Positions 8,359 through 16,607 of a stretch of 64,000 nucleotides of DNA are shown one piece after another. The position numbers and the translations under genes are program-made. Source of the stretch: Acidovorax sp. 106. GTDB lineage: Bacteria; Pseudomonadota; Gammaproteobacteria; Burkholderiales; Burkholderiaceae_C. Position 1 is the first letter of the stretch. Each line of letters starts with the position of its first letter. Location: the NCBI RefSeq assembly GCF_003663825.1, contig NZ_RCCC01000001.1, forward strand, positions 1,620,501 through 1,684,500, written 5' to 3'. The notes beneath the pieces were generated by a model. It searched no databases. It worked only from the letters and a program-made list of their open reading frames with translations, and was not told where the DNA came from.

Positions 8359-9570
8359 ATGAACCTCGTCGCCATCAATTTCGAATCGGTCCCGCTCGGT
8401 GAACCGTTGCCATTCGCCCTGCGCGCAGCCAGTGGCGCGTTGCTGGCCCAAAAGGGCTTTGTGGTGCGCAACGCCAGCGAGCTGTCTGAGATCACGGGGC
8501 GGGGCATCCAGCTGTGTGTGGACGTGGACGAATCGGGCGAGAGCTACCGCGCCTACGTAGGCCGGCTGCAGCAGATGCTGATGTCGGAGACCTCCCTGGG
8601 CGAGTTGGCCGCCGTGAAGATGAGCGCCCCCGCCGCCGCACCGCCCCCCGCCCGCAACCGCGAAGAGCGCGGCCCGCTGGACTGGTCGGAACTGCAGCTG
8701 CGCACCACCCAGGTGCTGCGTGCGCCCAAGGCGTTTGATTTCCGCGAGCGATTTCTGCAGCTGCACGAGGACCTGGCCCGCCGCTGCGAGCAGGCCCCTG
8801 ACGCCACGCTGCTAGCGCTGGTCTTCTTGTCGGCCCAGGAAACCCGCATGTACAGCGGCACCCACGCCATGCTGGTCAGCTGCATCTGCATGGTGGTGGG
8901 CCGCGAAATGCTGCGCTGGCCCCCGGACAAGGTGCGCCAGCTGGGCGCAGCGGGCTTGAGCATGAACATCGCCATGACCGAGCTGCAAGACCAGCTGGCC
9001 CAGCAGACCCAGCCGCTCACCGCTCGCCAGATTGCCGCCGTCGAAGACCACGCCAACCGCTCTGCCGCGCTGCTGGCCGAGCTCGGCATCACCGACAACG
9101 TATGGCTGGAAGCCGTGCGCCACCACCACCACCGCAAGCCCGGCCCCTTCAACGAGAAGACCGAAGGCCAGCAAATGGCCCGCCTCATCCAGCGCGCCGA
9201 CGTGTTCGGTGCACGCATTGCCCCCCGCGCCGCCCGCTCGCCCATGCCCGTCACGGCCGCCATGCAGGCCAGCTACTACGACGAGGAAAACAAGGTGGAC
9301 GAAGCCGGGGCCGCCCTGGTCAAAGGCCTGGGCGTGTACCCGCCCGGCGCCTTTGTGCGCCTGGCCAGCCAGGAAGTGGGTGTGGTGCTGCGCCGCGGCG
9401 TGAGCGCCACCACCCCGCGCGTGGCCGTGGTCACCAACCGCCTGGGCATGCCCACGGGCGAACTCATCCCCCGCGACACTTCGCAGGCCCAGTGGAAGAT
9501 CACCGGCGCCGTGGCCCACAAGGATGTGCGCGTGAAGATCTCCCTAGAGCGGCTGCTGCCGCTGGTGTAG
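8359..9570 (+). CDS. Degenerate HD-GYP-like protein
   Basis: A 403-residue protein aligned by eye to HD-GYP cyclic-di-GMP phosphodiesterases. It has an N-terminal unknown region, a proline-rich linker near residue 95, and an HD-like domain from about residue 150. The first histidine is kept (GTH169AML), but the defining HD pair is replaced (GLSMNI near residues 199-204 where LLHDIG is expected). HHE...GYP is reduced to HHHHRKPG at 255-262. The C-terminal ENKVDEAGAALVKGLGVYPPG segment is typical of HD-GYP proteins. It is therefore probably non-catalytic, a c-di-GMP sensor or scaffold. It is monocistronic by spacing. Confidence 0.75.
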   Translation: MNLVAINFESVPLGEPLPFALRAASGALLAQKGFVVRNASELSEITGRGIQLCVDVDESGESYRAYVGRLQQMLMSETSLGELAAVKMSAPAAAPPPARNREERGPLDWSELQLRTTQVLRAPKAFDFRERFLQLHEDLARRCEQAPDATLLALVFLSAQETRMYSGTHAMLVSCICMVVGREMLRWPPDKVRQLGAAGLSMNIAMTELQDQLAQQTQPLTARQIAAVEDHANRSAALLAELGITDNVWLEAVRHHHHRKPGPFNEKTEGQQMARLIQRADVFGARIAPRAARSPMPVTAAMQASYYDEENKVDEAGAALVKGLGVYPPGAFVRLASQEVGVVLRRGVSATTPRVAVVTNRLGMPTGELIPRDTSQAQWKITGAVAHKDVRVKISLERLLPLV

Positions 9571-9897
9571 ACCCCACACCGCAGCGCGCCATTGCGCTGC
9601 CATTGCACTGCCTGCGCACTGACTGAGCGGCACCTGGCGCACAAACCAGCGCCCCCAGAGACGGTCCACGCTGGGCATTTCGCTCCTTTTTTCATAGCTG
9701 CTAGCGCTTATCAATATTGCGCTGGCGTGCTTTTCCATGCCTATCTCACGGCACTGGGGCTTCGCTCACATTGGCTCACCCATTTCCTGAATCCAATCGC
9801 GCACGCCGCACGTATACCAATCAGTTCAAATAAAAACTGATGTGGACAAAATATGATTAAGTGGTTAAATTGTCATCCAACCACCTGGGAGAGCCCC
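9571..9897. other. Intergenic region holding repeat copy 2
   Basis: About 327 bases between the HD-GYP-like gene and glutathione peroxidase. Apart from the interspersed repeat at 9686-9735, the 3' third is AT-rich (9815-9880) and probably contains the peroxidase promoter. No protein is supported. Confidence 0.5.
9686..9735 (+). repeat. Interspersed repeat, copy 2
   Basis: Contains the 18-base core ATAGCTGCTAGCGCTTAT without change, followed by the partially complementary GCGCTGGCGTGCTTTT. It is the clearest intergenic copy with copy 10 (55114). Confidence 0.75.
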
Positions 9898-10518
9898 ATG
9901 CCTGCAGCCTTTGCCCGCCGTTTCATTCTGGCCCCGATGGCCATCGTTTGGGCCACGGGGTTTGCCCTTGTCGCGATGCCCATGACGGCCAATGCGGCAG
10001 ACGCCGCTGCCAGCGCTGGCAGCGGCGTCTGCCCCACCACACTGCAACACACCTATTTGCGCCTGCAAGACGAAAAGCCCCAGTCGCTGTGCCAGTACGA
10101 GGGCAAGGTGGTGCTGGTGGTGAACACGGCCAGCTACTGCGGCTTCACCGGGCAGTACAAAGGCCTGGAGGCGCTGTACAGCCGCTACAAGGACCAGGGG
10201 CTGGTGGTGCTGGGCTTTCCGTCCAACGACTTCGCGCAGGAAAAAGGCAGCAACAAAGAGATTGCCGACTTTTGCGAAAACACCTTCGGCGTCAAGTTTC
10301 CGATGTTTGCCAAGAGCAGCGTGAAGGGGGCCGACGCGTCGCCGCTGTACCGCCAGCTCGCGCAGCTGTCGGGCAAAACCCCGCAGTGGAACTTCCACAA
10401 ATACCTGCTGGGGCGAGACGGCAAGCTGGTGGACAACTACTCCAGCATGACCGCGCCCGACAGCAAAAGCCTGATCGGTGCCATTGAGCAACAGTTGGCG
10501 GCCCCAGCCCCCCGCTGA
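9898..10518 (+). CDS. Glutathione peroxidase-family thiol peroxidase, exported
   Basis: 206 residues. The N-terminus is a Sec signal peptide (FILAPMAIVWATGFALVAM, then TANA-ADA), so the enzyme should reduce peroxides in the periplasm. The peroxidatic cysteine lies in VVNTASYCGFTGQYKGLE. The usual NQF motif is NDF here (GFPSNDFAQEKGSN), while the WNF motif (QWNFHKYLLGRDG) is kept. ATG 9898 is chosen because GGGAG lies 5 bp upstream; an upstream in-frame ATG (9853) lacks a site. The signal-peptide junction is encoded by a perfect 38-bp palindrome. Confidence 0.88.
   Translation: MPAAFARRFILAPMAIVWATGFALVAMPMTANAADAAASAGSGVCPTTLQHTYLRLQDEKPQSLCQYEGKVVLVVNTASYCGFTGQYKGLEALYSRYKDQGLVVLGFPSNDFAQEKGSNKEIADFCENTFGVKFPMFAKSSVKGADASPLYRQLAQLSGKTPQWNFHKYLLGRDGKLVDNYSSMTAPDSKSLIGAIEQQLAAPAPR
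9996..10033. repeat. Perfect 38-bp palindrome inside a coding sequence
   Basis: Bases 9996-10014 are the exact reverse complement of 10015-10033, with no spacer and no mismatch; the centre is CAGC|GCTG. It encodes the ADAAASAGSGVC junction between signal peptide and mature peroxidase. Confidence 0.9.
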
Positions 10519-10633
10519 ATGGCAATTTTTCTTTACTTTTCTTTAAAAAAATGCGCGATATGCTCTGGAACTTCTGGAATGAGTCCCCACTCTATCCATG
10601 GCAAGAGCGCGATGAGCGCTCAAACGGTTTAAC

Positions 10634-10732
10634 GTTGCGAAGCCTTTCGGGTCCCTTGGTTCCGACTGCCCTCCTGGAGCGCTTCTCCTCCCTCCCTCTC
10701 TTATTCGTTTCGGGACGCTTCGCAACTTTTTT
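10634..10732 (+). terminator. Terminator-like hairpin in the leader of the lipid operon
   Basis: GTTGCGAAGC (10634-10643) pairs exactly with GCTTCGCAAC (10717-10726), which is followed directly by six T. Inside, GTCCC (10651-10655) pairs with GGGAC (10712-10716). The loop is about 56 bases. The T run lies 30 bp before the oxidoreductase start, so this may attenuate the downstream operon, or it may simply end the peroxidase transcript. Confidence 0.55.
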
Positions 10733-10741
10733 ATTCGCTGA

Positions 10742-10761
10742 GTCGACCAGAGGGGGTCGAC
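10742..10761 (+). promoter_or_regulatory. Hairpin over the ribosome-binding site
   Basis: GTCGACC and GGTCGAC form a perfect 7-bp stem around AGAGGG, one base before the ATG. The only Shine-Dalgarno sequence, GAGGGGG, lies in the loop and second arm, so pairing would alter access by ribosomes. Confidence 0.55.
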
Positions 10762-10762
10762 C

Positions 10763-12070
10763 ATGAAAGTCGCCATCATCGGCTCCGGCATCTCCGGCCT
10801 TTCGGTGGCGCACCAGTTGCGCAGCCAAGCGCATGTCACCCTGTTTGAAGCCGGCAGCTACTTCGGCGGCCACACCCACACCGTGGATGTGACCTTGCCC
10901 GATGCGGCGGGCAAGCCCGTCACCCACGGCGTGGACACGGGCTTTCTGGTCTTCAATGAGCGCACCTACCCGAACCTGATCGCACTGCTGGCAGAGCTGG
11001 GCGTGGCCACGGCCAAGTCGGACATGTCGTTCTCGGTGCAAGTGCCAGGCGCGCGCAACGGCGGGGCGCTGGAGTGGAGCGGCACCAACCTCTCCACCGT
11101 GTTCGCCCAGCGCGGCAACCTCGTGAACCCACGCTTTTTGGGCATGCTGGCCGATCTGCTGCGCTTCAACAAACTGTGCACGCGCATTGCCCAGGCCAAT
11201 GCAGAGCAGGCACTGATGCAGCCGCTGGGCGACTTTCTGAAGGAACACCGCTTTGGCGAGGCCTTCTGCGACTGGTACTTTTTGCCCATGCTGGGCTGCA
11301 TCTGGAGCTGCCCTACGGACCAGATGCTGCAGTTCCCGGTGGCCACGATGATCCGCTTTTGCCACAACCACGGCCTCATCCAGGTGGCCAATCGCCCCCA
11401 GTGGTGGACGGTGGCGGGCGGCGCACGCAACTATGTAGACAAGATCCTGGCCGGGCTGCCCGACAAGCGCCTGAACACCCCCGTGCGCCGTATTGAGCGC
11501 GACGCTGCAGGCGTGCGCGTAGTCACCGACCAAGGCACCGAGCACTTCGACCAGGTCGTGCTGGCCACGCATTCCGACCAATCATTGGCCTTGTTGGCCG
11601 CCCCCACACCGCACGAGCGCGCAGTGCTGGGCGCCATCCGCTACCAACCCAACCGCGCTGTGCTGCACACCGACACCACCGTACTGCCCCAGCGCCGCGC
11701 AGCCTGGGCGGCCTGGAACTACGAGCGCGCGCAGCAGACGGGCCGCGAGAGCGCCCGGGTGTGCCTGCACTACCTCATCAACCAGCTGCAGCCCGTGCCC
11801 TTTGCGCAGCCGGTGGTGGTGTCACTCAACCCGATGCGCAGCATCAACCCCCGCCAAATCGTGGGCGAGTACGAATACGCGCACCCGGTCTTCGACCTGG
11901 CCGCCATCGCTGCGCAGCAGCAGGTGCCCGCGCTGCAGGGCCAGCACAACACCTGGTATTGCGGCGCCTGGACGGGCTACGGCTTCCACGAAGACGGCCT
12001 CAAGTCCGGCCTGACCGTGGCGCGCCAGTTGGCACCGCGGTTGCAATCCCCCCAAAGGCTGGCGGCATGA
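10763..12070 (+). CDS. FAD-dependent oxidoreductase (COG2907, amine-oxidase-like)
   Basis: 435 residues. The N-terminus is an FAD-binding Rossmann motif (VAIIGSGISGLSVAHQL) followed by the acidic residue in LFEAGSYFGGHTHT. The C-terminus has the second dinucleotide signature (WYCGAWTGYGFHEDG). The family always travels with DUF1365 and a cyclopropane-fatty-acid-synthase-like enzyme; homologues in other proteobacteria belong to singlet-oxygen/light-stress regulons and are linked to unsaturated-lipid modification. It is the first gene of the operon, and its TGA overlaps the next ATG (ATGA). Confidence 0.88.
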   Translation: MKVAIIGSGISGLSVAHQLRSQAHVTLFEAGSYFGGHTHTVDVTLPDAAGKPVTHGVDTGFLVFNERTYPNLIALLAELGVATAKSDMSFSVQVPGARNGGALEWSGTNLSTVFAQRGNLVNPRFLGMLADLLRFNKLCTRIAQANAEQALMQPLGDFLKEHRFGEAFCDWYFLPMLGCIWSCPTDQMLQFPVATMIRFCHNHGLIQVANRPQWWTVAGGARNYVDKILAGLPDKRLNTPVRRIERDAAGVRVVTDQGTEHFDQVVLATHSDQSLALLAAPTPHERAVLGAIRYQPNRAVLHTDTTVLPQRRAAWAAWNYERAQQTGRESARVCLHYLINQLQPVPFAQPVVVSLNPMRSINPRQIVGEYEYAHPVFDLAAIAAQQQVPALQGQHNTWYCGAWTGYGFHEDGLKSGLTVARQLAPRLQSPQRLAA

Positions 12071-12870
12071 CCACCGAGCCCAGAGCTGCCCCCACCGCCC
12101 AGCCCCTGCTGGGCTTTGGCCAGGTGCGCCACACGCGGCTGCGGCCTGCGCACCACGCGTTTGCCTACGCCACGTTTTTTGCCATGCTGCCGCTGCGCAC
12201 GCTGGCAGAGGGCGGCAGCCCCGGTGCCCTGGCGGTGAACCGGCGCGGTGCCATCAGCTTCCACGACGTGGACCACGGCGATGGCCGCAGCGCCGAGCAA
12301 GGCGGCGCGCTGGCCTGGCTGGACGGCCTGCTGCGCGCCGAAGGCATCGACAACGCCAGCGGCGAGGTGTGGCTGCACACCTACCCGCGCGTGCTGGGCT
12401 ACACCTTCAAGCCCGTGAGTTTTTGGTACTGCCACCGCGCCGATGGCAGCCTGCGCGCCATCCTGGTCGAGGTGAACAACACCTTTGGCGAGCGCCACTG
12501 CTACCTGCTCGATACCCCGCAATATGGCGTGGAGCAGACCGCCCGCAAGGTGTTCCACGTCTCTCCGTTTTGCGAGGTGAGTGGAGGCTATCGCTTTCGC
12601 TTCATGCGCACTGCGCCCGGAGAGCAAGACGCAGGCCGCACCGTGGTGCGCATTGACTACGACGACGCCAACGGCCCCCTCATCCAGACCAGCGTGAGCG
12701 GCACCCTGCAACCCGCCACCGCCCACATGCTGCGCAAAGCCCTGTGGGGCTACCCGGCCATGACGCTGGCCATCATCGCCCGCATCCACTGGCACGCGCT
12801 GCAGCTGTGGCTCAAGCGGGTGCGTTTTCACCGCAAGCCCGCAGCGCCTGCCTCCATCGTGACCCGTTGA
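12067..12870 (+). CDS. DUF1365 family protein
   Basis: 267 residues. Recognised by the conserved openings GFGQVRHTRLRPAHHAFAYATFFAMLPL, read here as shorter pieces (GQVRHTRLRPAHHAF), and by FKPVSFWYCHRADGSL, EVNNTFGERHCYLL and KVFHVSPFCEVSGGY..F, all typical of DUF1365 (COG3496). Biochemical activity is not established. The family is functionally tied to the FAD oxidoreductase and the cyclopropane synthase-like methyltransferase. ATG 12067 is chosen for the ATGA overlap with the previous stop, although the frame stays open further upstream. Confidence 0.88.
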   Translation: MTTEPRAAPTAQPLLGFGQVRHTRLRPAHHAFAYATFFAMLPLRTLAEGGSPGALAVNRRGAISFHDVDHGDGRSAEQGGALAWLDGLLRAEGIDNASGEVWLHTYPRVLGYTFKPVSFWYCHRADGSLRAILVEVNNTFGERHCYLLDTPQYGVEQTARKVFHVSPFCEVSGGYRFRFMRTAPGEQDAGRTVVRIDYDDANGPLIQTSVSGTLQPATAHMLRKALWGYPAMTLAIIARIHWHALQLWLKRVRFHRKPAAPASIVTR

Positions 12871-12905
12871 ATTCCATGCCGACCCAGCCCCGCGAGACCG
12901 CCGCC

Positions 12906-14141
12906 ATGAACTCCACCACCGCCCCACGCTCTGCCCCCGCCCTGCCCGCAGGCACGCCCGCTGCGGCGCGCACCGCCCTCAAGCTGCTGCAGCGCTTGCA
13001 GCACGGCCAGCTCACGGTGCAAATGCCCGACGGCACGCTGCAGCACTTTGGCCAGGGCAACGGCCCCTCGGCGGCCATCACCTTCAAAAACTGGAACGTG
13101 TGCAGCGCCGCCCTCAAGTCGGGCGACATCGGCTTTGCCGAAAGCTACATCGCAGGCGACTGGACCACGCCGCACCTGACCGACCTGCTCAAGCTCTTCA
13201 TCGCCAACCGCCAGCAGGTGGAAGGCGTGATCTACGGCACCTGGGCCGGGCGGCTGCTGTACCGCATCAAGCACCTGCTCAACCGCAACACCAAGGCCAA
13301 CAGCCAGAAAAACATCCACGCCCACTACGACCTGGGCAATGCGTTTTATGAGCTGTGGCTGGACGAGACGATGAACTACTCGTCGGCCTGGTTTGAGGGC
13401 GACGCGGGCGGCGACCTGCGCACCGCCCAGCATGCCAAAGTGCGCCGCGCGCTGCGCATGGCGGGCGTGCAGGCGGGCGACCGGGTGCTGGAGATTGGCT
13501 GCGGCTGGGGCGCGCTGGCCGAGATGGCGACCACCGAATTTGGCGCCTCCCTCACGGGCGTGACGCTGTCGACCGAGCAGCTGGCCTTTGCCCAAAAGCG
13601 CATGGCGCAGCACGGCGTAGCGGGCCAGGCCGACCTGCGGCTGCAGGACTACCGCGACATCCACGACGGCCCGTACGACGCGGTCTGCTCCATCGAAATG
13701 GTGGAGGCCGTGGGGCGCGAATACTGGCCCACCTACTTCGCCTCCATCAAGCGCCTGCTCAAGCCCGGCGGCAAGGCCTGCATCCAAAGCATCGTCATCG
13801 ATGACGACCTGTTTGCGCGCTACATCAGCTCCACCGATTTCATCCAGCAGTACATCTTCCCCGGCGGCTGCCTGCCTTGCCCGCGCGAGTTCCGCCGCGA
13901 GGCCGAAGCCGCAGGCCTGCGCGTGGTGGACGAGTTTGCCTTCGGCCAGGACTACGCCGAAACCCTCAAGCGCTGGCGTGAGCGCTTTTTGGCGCAGCGC
14001 ACGCACATCCTGCAACTGGGCTTCGACGAGCGCTTCATGCACATCTGGGAGTTCTACCTGGCCTATTGCGAAGCCGCGTTTGCCATGCAGAACATCGACT
14101 TGGTGCAGTACACGCTGGTCAACGACAGCGCTGCCGCCTGA
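12906..14141 (+). CDS. Cyclopropane-fatty-acyl-phospholipid synthase-family methyltransferase
   Basis: 411 residues from this start. SAM-dependent enzyme acting on unsaturated acyl chains of membrane phospholipids. The SAM site is VLEIGCGWGALAEMA. The family's other signatures are HYDLGNAFYELWLDETMNYS, TGVTLSTEQLAFA and QYIFPGGCLP. Because it sits with a COG2907 oxidoreductase and DUF1365, it may be a CfaB/UfaM-like methyltransferase making a methylated or furan acyl chain rather than a simple cyclopropane. In-frame ATG 12876 would add ten residues; neither start has a strong ribosome-binding site. Confidence 0.9.
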   Translation: MNSTTAPRSAPALPAGTPAAARTALKLLQRLQHGQLTVQMPDGTLQHFGQGNGPSAAITFKNWNVCSAALKSGDIGFAESYIAGDWTTPHLTDLLKLFIANRQQVEGVIYGTWAGRLLYRIKHLLNRNTKANSQKNIHAHYDLGNAFYELWLDETMNYSSAWFEGDAGGDLRTAQHAKVRRALRMAGVQAGDRVLEIGCGWGALAEMATTEFGASLTGVTLSTEQLAFAQKRMAQHGVAGQADLRLQDYRDIHDGPYDAVCSIEMVEAVGREYWPTYFASIKRLLKPGGKACIQSIVIDDDLFARYISSTDFIQQYIFPGGCLPCPREFRREAEAAGLRVVDEFAFGQDYAETLKRWRERFLAQRTHILQLGFDERFMHIWEFYLAYCEAAFAMQNIDLVQYTLVNDSAAA

Positions 14142-14168
14142 AGACGCAACGGCCACAAGGTGAATACT

Positions 14169-14720
14169 ATGAAAAAGATAGCTGCTTGCGCTTTATTGGC
14201 GTGCTCTACAGCCATTTTTTATATAGAGCCTGTGGCAGCACAAGGCAGTGACGCCACGCCCCTGCCCGGCACCGTGCTGGCAGGCCAGGGCACCATGCGC
14301 TTTTTTGGCCTGGAGGTGTACCAGGCCCGGCTGTGGGTGGGCCCCGGCTTTGCGTCCGAGCGCTATGCCGACCACCCGCTGGCGCTGGCGCTGACCTACC
14401 AGCGCAACTTCACCGCGCAGGCGATAGCCAAGCGCTCCATCGAAGAGATGCGGCGCGTGGCCCCGTTCAGCCCCGAGCAGGCCGAGCGCTGGCAAACCGC
14501 ACTGCAGGCCGCGCTGCCCGACGTGAAGCCGGGCGACACGCTCACGGGCATCTACCAGCCGGGCAGCGGCGCCACCTTTCGCCTGGGGCCGCGTGTGGTG
14601 GGCGAGGTGGCCGACCCCGAATTTGCGCGCCTGTTCTTCGGCATCTGGCTATCGCCCAACACCTCTGAGCCCGCACTGCGCCAGGCGCTGCTGACCGCCC
14701 GTACTCAGGCCCGCCCATGA
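14169..14720 (+). CDS. Exported chalcone-isomerase-like protein (Chalcone_3)
   Basis: 183 residues. Signal peptide MKKIAACALLACSTAIFYIE precedes VAAQG; the mature part matches the bacterial Chalcone_3 fold (LAGQGTMRFFGLEVYQARLW, then LALTYQRNFTAQAIAKRSIEEM, and a C-terminal FFGIWLSPNTSEPALRQALL). Catalysis is not shown for this family; a lipid-binding role is plausible given the operon. ATG 14169 is chosen because AAGGTG lies 6 bp upstream. The signal peptide is encoded by a copy of the interspersed repeat. The stop overlaps the next gene (ATGA). Confidence 0.82.
   Translation: MKKIAACALLACSTAIFYIEPVAAQGSDATPLPGTVLAGQGTMRFFGLEVYQARLWVGPGFASERYADHPLALALTYQRNFTAQAIAKRSIEEMRRVAPFSPEQAERWQTALQAALPDVKPGDTLTGIYQPGSGATFRLGPRVVGEVADPEFARLFFGIWLSPNTSEPALRQALLTARTQARP
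14171..14226 (+). repeat. Interspersed repeat, copy 3, inside a signal-peptide coding region
   Basis: GATAGCTGCTTGCGCTTTAT matches the family core closely, and the right part GCGTGCTCTACAGCCATTTT matches its second half. The copy begins at the third base of the ATG and supplies about 19 signal-peptide codons. Confidence 0.7.
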
Positions 14721-16003
14721 CCGCCCCCACACGTCCAGACTTGCGCCCCAGCCAAGGCCTGGCCTATGGCCTGCTGGGCCTGCCCCTGGCCTTTGTGGCA
14801 CTGCCGCTGTATGTGCTGCTGCCCAACCATTACGCGCGCAACTTTGGCATGCCGCTGGCCACGCTGGGCGTGCTGCTGCTGGCGGCGCGCCTGTTGGACG
14901 CTGCCACCGACCCGCTGCTGGGGCGCCTGAGCGACCGGCTGTTCGGCCGCTCGGCCCGCGCTGTGCTGGCCGTGGGTGCGGGCTCGGCCGTGGTGCTGGC
15001 GGTGGGCTTGGCGGCATTGTTCTTTCCGCAGGTGCAGGGCGGGCAGGCGCTAGAAATTTGGGCGCTGATATGCCTGCTCATCACTTACCTGGCGTACAGC
15101 CAGCTCAGCATTGCCCACCAGTCGTGGGGGGCGCGGCTGGGGGGGGACGAGTTGCAACGCGGCCGCATCGTGGCCTGGCGCGAGGGAGCTGCCCTGGTGG
15201 GCGTGGTGCTGGCCTCGCTGCTGCCCGCGCTGGCGGGCCTGCCCGCCATGCTGGGCGTGTTTGCCATCGCGCTGGCCCTGGGCTGGTGGGCCTGGGCACT
15301 GGCACCGCGCCCTGCCAACTGCGAGGCCGTGCCCGGTGTGTACCTCCCTCGGCGCCCCACCAGCCTGTGGCGCCCCTGGGGGCGGCCTGCCTTCAGGCGG
15401 CTGCTGGCGGTGTTCATGCTCAACGGCATTGCCAGTGCCATCCCAGCCACGCTGGTGCTGTTTTTTGTGCAAGACCGGCTGCAGGCCCCCGCCGCGCAAG
15501 AGCCTCTGTTTTTGGGCGCGTACTTTGTGTGTGCAGCGCTGTCGATCCCGCTGTGGCTGCGCGCCGTGGCGCGATGGGGCCTGGCGCGCACCTGGCTGGC
15601 GGGCATGCTGCTGGCCGTGGCGGTGTTTGCCTGGACGGCCGCCCTGGGCACGGGCGACGCGCTGGCGTTTGTAGCGGTGTGCGCCCTCTCGGGCATCGCG
15701 CTGGGCACCGACCTGGCTCTGCCCAGCGCGCTGCTGGCGGGCGTGATCGCGCAAGCAGGCGACAGCGGCCAGCACGAGGGCGCCTACTTTGGCTGGTGGA
15801 ACTTTGCCACCAAGCTCAACCTGGCCCTGGCCGCAGGGCTGGCCCTGCCGCTGCTGGGCGTGCTGGGCTACACGCCCGGCACCCGCAGCGAGGCAGGCCT
15901 GCAGATGCTCAGCCTGGCCTATGCCGTGCTGCCCTGCGTGCTGAAGCTGGCCGCAGCGGCCGCGCTGTACCAGCTGGTGGTGCGCCGCACAGACGCCCAT
16001 TGA
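14717..16003 (+). CDS. MFS transporter, GPH/MelB-like
   Basis: 428 residues with about twelve hydrophobic segments. The first part resembles the glycoside-pentoside-hexuronide branch (GLLGLPLAFVALPLYVLLPN, then AARLLDAATDPLLGRLSDR, which is the RxxDAxxDPxxGxxSD loop). In lipid-modification clusters such members may move lipid or a precursor across the inner membrane, but no substrate is known. The ATGA overlap with the chalcone-like gene indicates coupling. Confidence 0.82.
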   Translation: MTAPTRPDLRPSQGLAYGLLGLPLAFVALPLYVLLPNHYARNFGMPLATLGVLLLAARLLDAATDPLLGRLSDRLFGRSARAVLAVGAGSAVVLAVGLAALFFPQVQGGQALEIWALICLLITYLAYSQLSIAHQSWGARLGGDELQRGRIVAWREGAALVGVVLASLLPALAGLPAMLGVFAIALALGWWAWALAPRPANCEAVPGVYLPRRPTSLWRPWGRPAFRRLLAVFMLNGIASAIPATLVLFFVQDRLQAPAAQEPLFLGAYFVCAALSIPLWLRAVARWGLARTWLAGMLLAVAVFAWTAALGTGDALAFVAVCALSGIALGTDLALPSALLAGVIAQAGDSGQHEGAYFGWWNFATKLNLALAAGLALPLLGVLGYTPGTRSEAGLQMLSLAYAVLPCVLKLAAAAALYQLVVRRTDAH

Positions 16004-16061
16004 CTCCACCCGCCTCTGTCTGAACCCGAGCCCCCACACCGCAACCCGAGGCACCCTCACC

Positions 16062-16607
16062 ATGATTCCACGCCGCACCCTTTTGGCCGCTGCTGCCGCC
16101 ACGCCGCTGGCCACCCTCACGGGCTGTGCCAGCCAAAACCTGGCGGGCTACGCCAGCGAAAAACCTGTGCTCGACCTGGCGCAGTACTTCAACGGCACCA
16201 TCGACGCCCACGGCATCTTCCAGGGCCGCAGCGGGCAAATCGTCAAGCGCTTCACGGTGGTGATGGACTGCCGCTGGAAGGGCAACGAAGGCGTGCTGGA
16301 CGAAGCCTTCACCTACTCCGACGGCACCACGCAGCGGCGCATTTGGCGGCTGACCAAGCATGCGGACGGCCGCTACACCGGCACTGCAGACGACGTGGTG
16401 GGCACGGCCAACGGGCAGACGCAGGGCAACGCCTTTCGCTGGAACTACACGCTGGCCCTGCCCGTAGACGGCACCGTGTACCACGTGGACCTGGACGACT
16501 GGATGTACCTGATCGATGACCGCGTGATGCTCAACCGCGCAACGATGAGCAAGCTGGGCTTTCGGCTGGGCGAGATCACGCTGTCGTTCACCAAGCGCCT
16601 GCCATGA
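16062..16607 (+). CDS. DUF3833 lipoprotein
   Basis: 181 residues. Lipobox LTGC at about residue 22 after a twin-Arg-like MIPRRTLLAAAAATPLATL leader. The mature part has the DUF3833 pattern (LDLAQYFNGTIDAHGIFQGR, VVMDCRWKGNEGVLDEAF, GNAFRWNYTLALPVDG). Members are found next to cyclopropane-synthase clusters and resemble lipocalin-like envelope proteins. Function is unknown. It overlaps the next gene by four bases. Confidence 0.82.
   Translation: MIPRRTLLAAAAATPLATLTGCASQNLAGYASEKPVLDLAQYFNGTIDAHGIFQGRSGQIVKRFTVVMDCRWKGNEGVLDEAFTYSDGTTQRRIWRLTKHADGRYTGTADDVVGTANGQTQGNAFRWNYTLALPVDGTVYHVDLDDWMYLIDDRVMLNRATMSKLGFRLGEITLSFTKRLP

Noticed and set aside
10551..10766. A 71-codon leader ORF ending in an ATGA overlap with the FAD oxidoreductase
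   Set aside because: The overlap is tempting and it is Trp-rich at the start, but codons are unlike the genome (TTA, CGA, ACT), there is no ribosome-binding site, and the DNA forms strong hairpins. It is treated as an untranslated leader.
11761..12066. An N-terminal extension of the DUF1365 gene by 102 codons
   Set aside because: It overlaps the oxidoreductase gene in another frame; the ATGA start at 12067 matches the family N-terminus.
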